NCBI GenBank assembly: GCA_012934845.2
Contig: WNNJ02002642.1
Location: 53,338-117,337, forward strand
Reading direction: 5' to 3'
From: Pomphorhynchus laevis
Lineage: Eukaryota > Acanthocephala > Palaeacanthocephala > Echinorhynchida > Pomphorhynchidae
DNA: 64,000 nucleotides
Shown here in pieces: positions 10,560 to 21,189 of this stretch. The notes under the pieces are model-generated. The model was not told the DNA's origin and made no database searches. It saw nothing but the letters and a program-made list of their open reading frames with translations. The stretch's first letter is position 1; each line of letters opens with the position of its first letter. Both the position numbers and the translations under genes were made by a program.

Positions 10560-11000
10560 TTATTATCATCTTAAAGTTGATTATCATCTTATTCAAATCC
10601 ATCCATAATAATGTCTGCTTAAGAGTTTAAATAAATTTAAATACATTATTGATATAATATATTAAAAAAATTACTTTATTGTAATTATATATTAACAAAA
10701 TATATTAATAACATATAATTAATCAAAAAATTAATATAATTAATTATTTAATTATTAAAATTAATTAATTTATCACATTATATAAATTCATTAATATATA
10801 ATTAATTAATATAAAAATAAATATATATGTATATATTTATAATTAATATATAATTAATATATATTATTTATATTTATAATTATATATATTAAATTAATAT
10901 TTAAATTATTTATAATAACAACTATTGATAAAGCTATGAAATAAGTTTATAATAACTTCATGTGGAAAAGCTTTGGAAATATAAACACAACATATGAATT
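10560..11000. other. Very AT-rich DNA, no gene
   Basis: Almost pure A/T with many short TTAAT/ATATA runs. No open frame or recognisable element. Confidence 0.6.
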
Positions 11001-12250
11001 AGTTATTTAAATTTAGAAACAATTATTACAAGTCATTGTTCAATATTGAATAAGAAGGGTAAAAAAATTGAATCAGGTAATAAAACTATACTTATTTTAT
11101 ATTGGAATCTAAAATTACATAAAACTTAAATAAAACATACGTTCATATGTAGTGCTTTTAAATGTAAATTAAAACCACTTTCTGTTTATATAAATAAAAT
11201 ACTTGAAATAATTAAAGCACACTTTAAAAAATATTGCAAGGTAATTGAAATTAATACTGGTATAAAACACTATTTCAGTATTAATTCTACAAAAGAATTT
11301 TTAGAACAGACAAAAGGAATAAATTTTCAAAATATAAATACATACGATTTTAGTACGCTTTATACAAATCTAGATTTAGTAGATATTAAAGAAGCGTTAG
11401 TAAAATTAATTAATCTTATATTCGGAAAAAGATATACATATATATGTTATAATAATTATAACGCCTATCTAACAAAAATTAAACCATCAAATAAATATAA
11501 ATATATGGATAAAATTGAATTATTAGTATTCTTTAATATTTTGATAAATGAAAATTATTTTAGAGTAAACACATATATATATATTTAGACAAGTAAAAGG
11601 TGTTCCAATGAGAGGTAATAGTACCTCAATTATAGCTGACTTATTTTAAAGCTTTATATAATATGAATTTGTTCATAACTATTTAAAAAATAAATCTAAA
11701 TTATATAAAGATTCGAAATATATGTTTCGATATATTGATGATATATGTGTATTTAATTCTAATAATTTTTATTCAATTAGTGAACAAATTTATCCAGAAA
11801 GCCTTATTCTTAACAAAACCAATATTAATGATAAAGAAGGTGTATATCTAGATACGAACATTAAATTAACATTAACTAAAACTACTATTAATTTATATCG
11901 TAAAGATGACATATTTAAATTTACAAGAAGCATATTTTTGCATGAGCATTAAACCATGATGCTCATTAAACCATGAGCATCATACCATTTAATATAAAAT
12001 ATAATACATTAAATAATGAAATTTTAAGAATTGCAACAATTTGTAATGATATTGGCTTTCTTCAAAATCATTTAAATAATTTAATAGACGCATATTTTAA
12101 ACTAGGTTACTATAAAAATATCATCAAACAGAAAATAGTAAAATATATAAATCAACACAATAATATAAAGAATAAATTTAAACTCTTAAGCAAAAATTTT
12201 TTATGGATAATAAATAATATACTTTGTATTAGAATAAGATACTAGATAGT
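11000..12250 (+). pseudogene. PLE-3 copy a: Penelope-like reverse transcriptase
   Basis: Plus-strand RT relic. About 11,330-11,500 encodes INTYDFSTLYTNLDLVDIK (PLE RT motif with the first catalytic Asp); 11,722-11,952 encodes MFRYIDDICVFNSNN (second catalytic pair) and YLDTNIKLTLTKTTINLYRKD; 11,973-12,245 encodes IATICNDIGFLQNHLNNL and FKLGYYKNIIKQKI. The coding sequence ends about 30 codons after the GYYKN thumb motif and runs into the terminal block. No GIY-YIG domain follows, unlike PLE-1, -4, -5 and -10. Broken by several stops and frameshifts. Confidence 0.75.
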
Positions 12251-12280
12251 TTTATCAGAGGAAATACATCATTAGCATGT

Positions 12281-12362
12281 ATTTAGCCCCGCTGCTATGT
12301 TGGGTAGAGGAGTTAGGGGCCGAAACCTGATAGCATAGCAGTTCCTCCTGATGACCTCTAAT
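12281..12362 (+). other. PLE-3 conserved terminal block (structured)
   Basis: GCCCC-CTGCTATG-TAGAGG-GGGGC-GAAAC-CATAGCAG-CTGATGA-CCTCTA in order. Three mutually crossing complementary pairs are present (12,286/12,316; 12,292/12,334; 12,305/12,355). It also holds hammerhead-like words in reversed order. Recurs at 13,371, 18,118, 59,115, 60,205 and 60,686, and decayed at 10,478 (minus) and 59,600. Confidence 0.75.
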
Positions 12363-12514
12363 TCTTATTCTGATACAACGTCTGTTATTTATTAGTCAAT
12401 TCATAATAATTGACATTTATTTTAAATTTCAATTTTTTATTTTAACTTGATTTAAATTATAGAAAATCTAAAAACAATTATTAATTTTATTATTTAATTA
12501 TTAAATTTTGATTT

Positions 12515-13300
12515 AGCATTAATTAATCTTATATTTGGAAAAAGATATACATATATATGTTATAATAATTATAACGCCTATCTAACAAAAATTAAACCAT
12601 CAAATAAATATAAATATATGGATAAAATTGAATTAATAGAATCCTTAAATATTTTGATAAATCAAAATTATTTAAAAGTAGGGACATCTATTTTAGACAA
12701 GTAAAAGGTGTTACAATGTGTAGTAATAGTAGCCCAATTGTAGCTGACTTGTTTTTAAGCTTTATAGAATATGAATTTGTTCATAACTGTGTAAAAACTA
12801 AATCTAAACTATATAAATATATGAAATATATGTTTCGATACATTGATGATATATGTGTATTTAATTCTAATAATTTTTATTCAATTAGTGAACAAATTTA
12901 TCCAAGTAGCCTCATTCTTAACAAAACCAATATTAATGATAAAGAAGGTGTATATCTAGATATGAACATTAAATTAACATTAACTAAAACTACTATTAAT
13001 TTATATCGTAAAGATGACATATTTAAATTTACAAGAAACATATTTTTGCATGAGCATTCATGCATACCATATAATATAAAATATAATACATTAAATAATG
13101 AAATTTTAAGAATTGCAACAATATGTAATGATATTGGCTTTCTTCAAAATCTATTTAAATAATTTAGTAGATACATATTTTAAACTAGGTTACTATAAAA
13201 ATAACATCAAGCAGAAAATAGTAAAATATATAAATCAACAACAATAATATAAAGAATAAATTTAAACTCTTAAGTGGCAAATTTTTATGGATGGATAATA
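12515..13300 (+). pseudogene. PLE-3 copy b: Penelope-like reverse transcriptase, 5'-truncated
   Basis: Begins inside the RT at LINLIFGKRYTYICYNNYN and continues with the 148-codon open stretch 12,716-13,162: SSPIVADLFLSFIEYEF, MFRYIDDICVFNSNN, NLYRKDDIFKFTRN and IATICNDIGFLQN. A frameshift separates the last part (to about 13,300, ending WMDNK). About 90-95% alike copy a by eye. The terminal block follows at 13,371-13,453. Confidence 0.8.
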
Positions 13301-13370
13301 AATAATATACTTTGTATTAGAATAAGATACTAGATAGTTTTATCAGAGGAAAATACATCATTATCATGTA

Positions 13371-13650
13371 TTTGGCCCCGCTGCTATGTTGGGAAGAAGA
13401 GTTAAGGGCCGAAACCTGATAGCATAGCAGTTCCTCCTGATGACCTCTAATTATTATTATGATACAACGTTTGTTATTTATTAGTCAATTCATAAAAATG
13501 ACGTTTATTTTAAATTTCATTTTTTTAACTTGATTTAAATTATAGAAAATCTAAAAACAATTATTTATTTTATTATTTAATTATTAAATTTTGATTTAGC
13601 ATTATTATGTTTTGTTTATTTTATAATTATATTAAATACGTAGACTCAGT
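13371..13650 (+). repeat. PLE-3 copy b terminal block and trailing sequence
   Basis: Terminal block 13,371-13,453 followed by about 190 bp of AT-rich tail ending TACGTAGACTCAGTTAGCTG. The same tail follows the blocks at 18,200, 59,190, 60,290 and 60,774. The third stem is weakened here (GAAGAAG). Confidence 0.7.
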
Positions 13651-14530
13651 TAGCTGATTTGTTTTTTGTCTTATTGATTTTATATTATAAAATAATAAAT
13701 ATATTATTTAGTAAATTATTTACTAAATTATTATAGTAATAATTTAGTAAATAAAGGTAGTAATAAATATATATTTTTTATATAATAAATACTTTTATTA
13801 TTAATAAAAGTATCAATTTTGGTTAGTGACATTAATGACAGGTGTATGTAGACTAGAGCGTGTAATATGTTTTCCGACAAATTTGCAGCGACACAAAGTA
13901 CTAGGCCGGTAAACCGATGTTATGATGCTATAAAATTCCACATGGTAGATGTGCAATGATAGTTGACAAACCAGCAGGGGCTTAAAACACTGTCAAACGA
14001 GAGAGCTACTAACTTAGAGTTTTATTCGTCGCAATTCCCATCTTGGAAATCTCGTTCCAAGTTGAGAAAAAGCATCTCGATAACAGAAGTATCCCAATGT
14101 ATGAGTAATGAAATGTAGATACTGTAATGTAGCGTGCTGCTGTTGGCTTATAGATAGAATTAAAGTAGAGTGCAGAATAAAAATAGTCATCAAAATTTAA
14201 ATGGTATCAATGACTGTACAGGTATATCAATTTAAAATTATGATAAATATCAATATATTTACACTAATATATAAATACACTTATTTAAATCACTTCTTAC
14301 TTTAATTATTAATCTTTTTATAACATACTAGAATTTAATAATTTATTGATAAAATATTAAGATGCAAACGTTAATCAGATCAATGGCAGAGTTAGTAATT
14401 ATATATTGCAAAGCTTTAGACGTGTTACGGCTACGACAGTGGCTCATCTGTAACATGGAACACAAACATCGTCACAAAACATTAATAATCAATTAATAAA
14501 TAATTAATAACATAATTAATATTTATCATT
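13650..14530. other. No gene recognised
   Basis: AT-rich with a less biased island at 13,830-14,160. No splice-bounded open frame or repeat could be supported. The right end is probably the 3' untranslated part of PLE-4. Confidence 0.4.
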
Positions 14531-14534
14531 GCAT

Positions 14535-17150
14535 CCAATAAAGCAAGCCAACCGCCTCGTCTTTATTGTTGAGGCTCTTGTCGCTATCTGCACCCGATAT
14601 TAAGATTGCCTCCATTACTTTTCGCGACACATCGTTAGCTGCTCGGTAGAGTATTTTTGCGGTGCACTTTGGTTGCTCATTTGCATGTTGTTGTGAAAAA
14701 TGCGCGGCTCATGTATTGCTGGCGTAAAAAGGCTATGAAGGGTTTCGTGCTGCTCTTAAATGTTCCTTAAGCCGTTCAGAAGCCAGACGGTGCGTTACTC
14801 CTATGTAGCTAACCTTCATACCTACAGCAGCGCACTCATCACAAAACATTTCATAATCTACATTACGTTGGTAGCACAATGAAACGTTATGCTGTCTGAT
14901 TTTGTGGTCAAATATGGGACAGGCACTCGTGCACGGTGGTGGCTCTTCATAAAAGCGACTGCGAATTAGTCTCTTTCCTAAGTTTCTAGAATTCTCATGA
15001 ACTATGCGGACATTAAGATTGCATCGTCTCGCTAACCGATTCACGTTGCTTGTGAAAGCTTCGCTTATAAAATGGATATTAAGGATATATGAGCTTCGCA
15101 ATGATAGCTGTGTTATCTTAGAGCCTTTTCTTTTTATGTTTCTAAGATCACTATCCGTGTAGCCTCTTTCCTTAAACATCAAGTCGATCTTCCGTCACTT
15201 ATCTTCAGCTACTTCATTACTGCTAGTGCACATGCGCGCTGTTTGCAGCATGTTAAGGTATATAGCCCTCTTCACACTGTATGAGTGGGCTGATCGTTTA
15301 TGTAGCGTAAGAATAAGCTTTGTGAGCTTCTGATACCACTCGTATTGCTTTACATTGTTTTGTCCAAACGAAACGTTTAAGAACGGCACGTGCCAGTCAA
15401 CACCGGTAATCGTTAATTCTGCGGTCAAACGACGGTTGTCGTCTATTGTGCTGAAAGTATCGGTTAACGTTTGACGGCATAGACTCGCCTCATGCACGAT
15501 AAGCACGTCGTCGATGTTGCGAAAGTAATGTGTTACATTTTGTGCGAGGAATTCATTGTTATAGATAAGAGTATTCTCAAGTATATACAAATACACAATC
15601 GCCAGGATTGGGGCGAGACAATTACCCATTGAGAATTCCTTTATTTGTAAATAGAATTGATTATCGCACTTAAAAATGTCACACCTTAGTATTGTCCTTA
15701 CTAAGCAAGTGATATCGTCGATACGGAGGCTAAGTCCAAACTGTTGTAGATCGACATTCGGTAGAATAGCTTTTAAATAATGGACTGCTGCCTCATTGTC
15801 TACATTTGTGTAAAGTGATGTAAAGTCAATTGTCGTGACGCGTTGTTGAGCGAAATCGTCTGTTGAATTCAGCTTCTATAACAGATCAGTTGTGTTTGAA
15901 ACATAGCTGCGCACATGTTTCAAAACTAGGGTACATAGCCTTGTGATAACTTTCGAAATTTGCTGGACCATCTATAGCAGAGATGATCAGTCTGCATTTT
16001 AAGAGCGACGCGTTAATCTCATAAGTCACAGGCGAATTTGGTAATTTTTGTGTTTTTATCATGTTGTATAATACCGGTACGACAGGAAATGCAGTTCTTA
16101 TCAACTGCACGTTTCTTACATATGCTAGTCCATACTCTGTACATTTCCGAACATCGTTCATTGAAGGCCTTCTTTCCCTTGCTCCCTAAACATACTTAAG
16201 TAGTCGAGTCATTAAATGTGTAATGCAAAATCGATTTGTCTATTTCGATCGAAGTCGCTACAAAGCCGCCTCCTATATCAGACTGTGATATACGGATTGT
16301 CCGCGCATTGACAGCTTCACTAAGTTCCCTCAACGAGTTGCGTTCTCCTGCTCAGAGGTTACTTTGCCATGGGCTTGCTATTTTTCTATCGTACAGTCTA
16401 TAGATTCCCTCAGCAAAGCTAGCGAATCGACGTTCTTGTTGTGCGTCCACTTTTTTATGAAACTTGAAGTCTTTGAGGAAATCGAAGTCCATTTGTTAAA
16501 AAGCAATTTGCATTTTGTTGAGGTGATATCGCTTCACGTAACTGGTTCTCAGTGATGCTCGTCTGATTTATCAGGCGCATTTGATACAGTAGACGACCGG
16601 CATAAAGTTGCAATTCTCTTTTCCCTCGCAAAGACGGCCGTGAAGATGGATTAAACGAAGGTCCTAGTGATAGTAGGTATTTTTGACTGGTAGTTATCAA
16701 GTCATCTTCGAATGCGTTACATCGGTGCATTGTGTTCTCGTTCACGCTGCCTCTTGTATCGATTGATTGATGTCTGTACATCAGGTCATTGAACTTCTTT
16801 TTAATTCTGCCTTTCACCAACGCATTCGTTGTATGTGCAGACTCTGTCGCAATACGACTTATTTGCTCGTAGTCCGACCAATTCTCTGTTGTTTGTTCTA
16901 ATTTTCTTAATTCCATCTTCATTTTATACATATGAGTAAGTATTACGAATACACCGAATAAGAATCCTGTGATTAAATTGATTGTATATTTTAAATAATT
17001 GGAGGTCCTTTATAATTCGAAAATATATTGTTACTGAACGCTTGATGAAGTTTGAAATGATTCCTGCATTGCGGCATCGTTTTTGGAAGATAAGTCGCTG
17101 TTCTGAAGTTTTCAAACGTTCGATGTGTCCCATGATACAGACGGTATCAT
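14535..17150 (-). pseudogene. PLE-4: nearly full-length Penelope-like element
   Basis: Minus-strand coding relic in the normal PLE order. 17,133-16,924: N-terminal helix with RLIFQKRCRNAGIISNFIK. 16,931-16,455: RRK-type spacer and LLSLGPSFNPS. 16,161-15,886: VLYNMIKTQKLPNSPV, CRLIISAIDGPAN. About 15,880-15,640: TTIDFTSLYTNVD (first catalytic Asp). 15,629-15,195: MGNCLAPILAIVYL and YFRNIDDVLIV (second catalytic pair), WYQKLTK, HKRSAHSYSVKRA. 15,182-14,733: C-x2-C then YIGVTHRLASERLKEHLRA (GIY-YIG nuclease). A shifted tail at about 14,660-14,535 carries RKVMEAILISGAD. The RT and nuclease blocks are one frame broken by a TGA. Distinct from the other PLEs. Confidence 0.85.
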
Positions 17151-17660
17151 GGTATTATATATTTAATTATATTGTATATCTAGATTAAATGTTTATTTAT
17201 AAAAATTAAAAAATCATTTCAATTTTTTTATTTGATAATGTTCTGATTAAAGGTTGCTAAAAAATGTAAATTTATGCCTAAACAATTTACTATACCACTC
17301 CACCTTTCGGTATTTTGCAAAAGAACATGAAATGTTGAATTCTAAATTACGAAGAATTCGACCTTACGAAGAGGCGAAGGCTTATTTGAGCCTTCACCGC
17401 TTAATGGCTTATTCAGTAACTAATTGTCGCCACTTATTTTATAATAGAAATTTTTTCTTTTCCTATATTGTTAAATATTATTAAAATATTAAATTTACAA
17501 TATACAAATCAACCAAATATTATACAGCAACAAAATATTATTAAAATATTAAATTTACAAATCAACCAAATATTACTAAAATTTGTGTAAACTATTAAGC
17601 AAAAAATTTTTATGATAAAAAATTAAGGATAAAATATTAAACAAAGATGCTAACATAGTT
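17150..17660. other. No gene recognised
   Basis: A 76-codon open stretch (17,254-17,484, plus) has no recognisable domain. 17,490-17,580 contains a short direct duplication around CAAAATATTATTAAAATATTAAATTTACAA. Confidence 0.4.
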
Positions 17661-17669
17661 GGCCTGCTC

Positions 17670-17747
17670 TATTTCCTGAAATGATCCTATCTCTATTGCG
17701 TGGAGAGGATTAAGGTCTCAATGAGAATATAATCATTTCAGGAAATA
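17670..17747. repeat. Perfect 16-bp inverted repeat around a GC-richer loop
   Basis: TATTTCCTGAAATGAT (17,670-17,685) is perfectly complementary to 17,732-17,747. The 46-nt loop CCTATCTCTATTGCGTGGAG... is less AT-rich than its surroundings and holds its own CTCTA/TGGAGAGG pair. It lies just upstream of a PLE-3 terminus and may be another PLE-type terminal structure. Confidence 0.7.
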
Positions 17748-17939
17748 AAGAAAACCTGACTCTGATATTTATAAATTATAATTTTAATTATAATTTTTAT
17801 AATTATAAAAATTATAAAATAAATTATATAAAAAATAATTTAAAATAATAATAAAAAAATTATTTAAAAAATTATAATAAAACTATGTTTTTGTAATAAA
17901 ACAAAACATACACTGAATGATTAAAATAAGATGATAAAA

Positions 17940-18450
17940 TAAGATGATAAAACAACATCAAGCAGAAAATAGTAAAATATATAAAGCAATACAATAATAT
18001 AAAGAATAAATTTAAACTCTTAAGTGGCAAATTTTTATGGATGGATAATAAATAATATAATTTGTATTAGAATAAGATACTAGATAGTTTTATCAGAGGA
18101 AATACATCATTAGCATGTATTTGGCCCCGCTGCTATGTTGGGTAGAGGAGTTAGGGGCCGAAACCTGATATCATATCAGTTCCTCCTGATGACCTCTAAT
18201 TCTTATTCTGATACAACGTCCGTTATTTATTAGTCAATTCATAAAAATGACGTTTATTTAAAATTTCAATTTTTTTATTTTAACTTTTTATTTTAAATTT
18301 TATTTTCAATTTTAACTTGATTTAAATTATAAAAAATCTTAAAACAATTATTTATTTTATTATTTAATTATTAAATTTTGATTTTGCATTATTATGTTTT
18401 GTTTATTTTATAATTATATTAAATACGTAGACTCAGTTAGCTGATTTGAT
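17940..18450 (+). repeat. PLE-3 copy c: 3' end only
   Basis: Last codons of the PLE-3 ORF (IKQKIVKYI-like, 17,955), terminal block 18,118-18,200 and tail ending TACGTAGACTCAGTTAGC. A second tail-like stretch (TAGTCAATTCATAAAAATGAC) recurs at 18,755. In this block the second arm reads CATATCAG, a mismatch to CTGCTATG. Confidence 0.75.
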
Positions 18451-19800
18451 TAGTTTACAAAGGCATAGAATATAGAAATTAATATATTATTATTAAATAA
18501 TATAATAAAATATTTAATTTAATATATAATATAATTAAATTAAATACGTGGATTTAAATTTAAACTTGACATAAATAAAAATTGTACTTAATTTATTTGT
18601 AATTTAAATAAATAATTTAAATTGTACTTAATTTATAATTTAATTATAAATTAAATTATAAATATATTTAATTATAAATTATATATTTAATTATATATTT
18701 AATTATAAATTTTTTTTTATTTAATTATAATTTATTATGATACAATGTCTGTGCTTTATTAGTCAATTCATAAAAATGACTTTTATTTTAAATTTAACAT
18801 AAATAAAAATTGTACTATCTAAATTGTATTATATAATTGTATATATAATAGAAATTGCATTAAAGATAACAACGGTACAGGGAATGTACCGTTGAAAGCT
18901 TATGTTGGTAATTAGCTGTACTACACTCAACGATCAGCATCTAGCGTCTAGTAGGGACTATTCGTCCCTACTAGACACTAGACATGACCGGCAGCGTTCA
19001 TCAGTAGATTATACTGGCGCTCTAGATTATATTATCAGTAGTATGAACCAGATTCAGTTAAAGACAAGACGTTAAGCAATAATTTAATAATTTATTAATA
19101 ATATTAATTTAATAATTTATTAATAATTTTTTTTAGAATAACTTTATTGAAAGGTCTAGTCCATATTATTTTGAAAATTATCAGATTATCAGATAATCAG
19201 TTTGATTTTTCAAAAAAATTGTTGTTGAAATGAAGAAAATTAGTTGTTGTTAATTAGCGATTGAAGCAATTTCCAACAGGATGATGGAGTTTTGAACGGG
19301 GCAGTCGAATAGTCATAGAAATTCCGCGCATAAGAAGTAATCCGGCTGTTGATTTTTTTATTGTTTTTTTGAAAAAAGAAAAGTAAATTTTACAGAAATT
19401 AGGTTCCCGTAAACGGGCCTATAAATGAGATTTATTGTCGGGAAAGATGGGATGTCTTCTACTTGATCGCGGCATTCGCAGACATAGTGAAGAAGACATA
19501 ATTAGACTTCGAGCACAGCGCAAAACTCGCTGTGGTGATAATTAATTTAATTATTAATAATTAAATTAATAATAATATTAATTTTAAAAATAATTTATTA
19601 CTTTATTAAAGAGAAATTGTGGTTTCACTTAAGACTCGATATAAAACAGAATCCAGGATAATATGCTATAGCATATTATTATATTTAATTGATATTATTT
19701 ACCTAACTTTTATTTGCATCGGAAATATTTAAAATTATCGAAAATTGTGAAATTCTTATAAAATTAAGTAACGGTTAATAGTCAATTATGATTAATCAAA
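18450..19800. other. Intron sequence with hairpins and a satellite B scrap
   Basis: AT-rich, no gene. 18,871-18,893: 9-bp hairpin AACGGTACA. 18,946-18,976: perfect 12-bp hairpin GTCTAGTAGGGA with 7-nt loop. 18,975-19,030, minus strand: CTACTGATGAACGCTGCCGG, matching the satellite B core at 2,670. 19,240-19,530 is less AT-rich but shows no convincing exon. Confidence 0.5.
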
Positions 19801-19808
19801 ATTTTTAC

Positions 19809-19910
19809 CTTTCCGTAGTGTACTTTTGTTTAAAAAATATCCATTATCAATGTCCAGTAGTTCGGTAAATGGTACGTTCAATGCTCCAGGTATATGGCCA
19901 ACTTTTTGTC
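19809..19910 (-). CDS. TST/MPST: Rhodanese gene exon 5 (GHIPGA loop of second fold)
   Basis: 102-nt exon on the minus strand between acceptor AATAATAG and donor AAAG|GTAAAA. The first two bases complete a Gly codon with exon 4. The exon then encodes QKVGHIPGALNVPFTELLD and ends NKSTLRK plus one base. GHIPGA-x-N-x-PF is one of the most conserved strings of the second rhodanese fold. It lies 13.0 kb downstream of exon 4 and 10.9 kb upstream of exon 6, with AT-rich sequence on both sides and no overlapping transposon. Confidence 0.92.
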
Positions 19911-20039
19911 CTATTATTCAACAAAATTCAATAACTCACAATGGATATTTGTATATAACGCTTTAATATGTAGCTAGATAATCTAGTCATCTTTAGAAAT
20001 AAATTTGCCTTATTTAAATCAGTATATACATTACAATGG

Positions 20040-20680
20040 TAACATATTAAATCAAAATTAAATTTAATATTCTTATTTAAAAAATTTCAATATTATCTGT
20101 TTATTACAGAGAAAACGGTCTTAAAATTGTCTGTTTCAGACTTTGTTCATTTGATATTATCAATTTTTTTACAATTTTTTATTTATTAATATTTAATAGT
20201 TACAGATTTACGGAGATATACTTCAAGGTACATAGAAAATAAAGATATTGATCAACATAGATGAAATATTTTTCTTTTTAACATAAAATTTTAATATAAA
20301 TTGTTGTGATAGAACGACTTTAAAATTGTCGGTTTCGGATTTCGATCATTTGGAATTACACAAATTTTCGCAAATTTTATTTTTGATATTTCATAGCTTC
20401 TGTTTTACTGAGATATTCTTCAATGAACATTGAAATTTCGAAGACATCAGTGCTAATCAAAATGAAATTTAATATTTTTCTTTAAAACAAAATTTCATTA
20501 TAATCTGTTTATTTCAGAGAAAACAGTCCTGCGATTGTCGGTTTCAGATTTTGTTCATTTGTAATCGCCAAATTTTTATTTATTAATATTTGATAGTTAC
20601 AGATTTACGAAGATATTTTTTACGAAGATATATTAGGAAGATATTTGTTAAAATTAAATTTAATATTTTTCTTTTAATAT
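20040..20680 (+). repeat. Divergent tandem repeat, three ~205-bp units
   Basis: Each unit has an AAATTTAATATT-TTCTTT stretch, then GTC(T/G)GTTTC(A/G)GA-TTT--TTCATTTG, then ATAGTTACAGATTTAC-like sequence. The GTTTCAGA element falls at about 20,127, 20,325 and 20,534, a period near 200-208 bp. Units differ at many positions, so the array is old. Confidence 0.65.
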
Positions 20681-20799
20681 GTTTCATGGTGTTACGAACG
20701 GTCCTTATATTTGCGTTTAGCCAATCATTTGCGATCCGGGTTGGGCGTTCAACAAAGGGATTTATTTGGTCCATAATGTTTTCTCTAACGATTCAAAAT

Positions 20800-20995
20800 T
20801 TTGTATAGAAATTGGGTGTTATTCAGGGTGTCGGTTTTAATCATTTGAATTTAGACGACGTAATTATCGGAGGTTTAATTCAGTCTATTATAAAGACTTT
20901 ATACAACTTATTAAATGTATTCAATAGTCTTAATCTTAATCTCAATTGGAGAAAAATGGAAATAATTGGTCATCAAAACGCTATTCATTTCATAT
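20800..20995 (+). mobile_element. Ty3/gypsy-like reverse transcriptase scrap (fossil)
   Basis: The plus strand shows LDDVIIGG and, about 30 residues on, LNLNLNWRKMEIIGHQ, the active-site and following region of Ty3/gypsy RTs. Only a fragment. It is opposite in orientation to the larger gypsy copy at 21.2-24.8 kb and probably a separate insertion. Confidence 0.5.
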
Positions 20996-21189
20996 AATAT
21001 AATTTCCCCGAATTCATGATTTTGAACGAAACGTCGAATTTTGCTTTACTGAAAACTCAAATCAGAGGGCAAAATGTTTTGCTTGACACCTTGAGTGTGG
21101 CATTCTGTCAAGATTATTAAGAGATTTCGATTCACTATCTAAGCTTTCTGACCCACAGAAATCTTTTTTTGCGACATTATGTTTCAGCC

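Noticed and set aside
12281-13453. PLE-3 terminal blocks as tRNA or snRNA genes
   Set aside because: No A/B boxes or CCA-type acceptor pairing; copies always end PLE-3 bodies.
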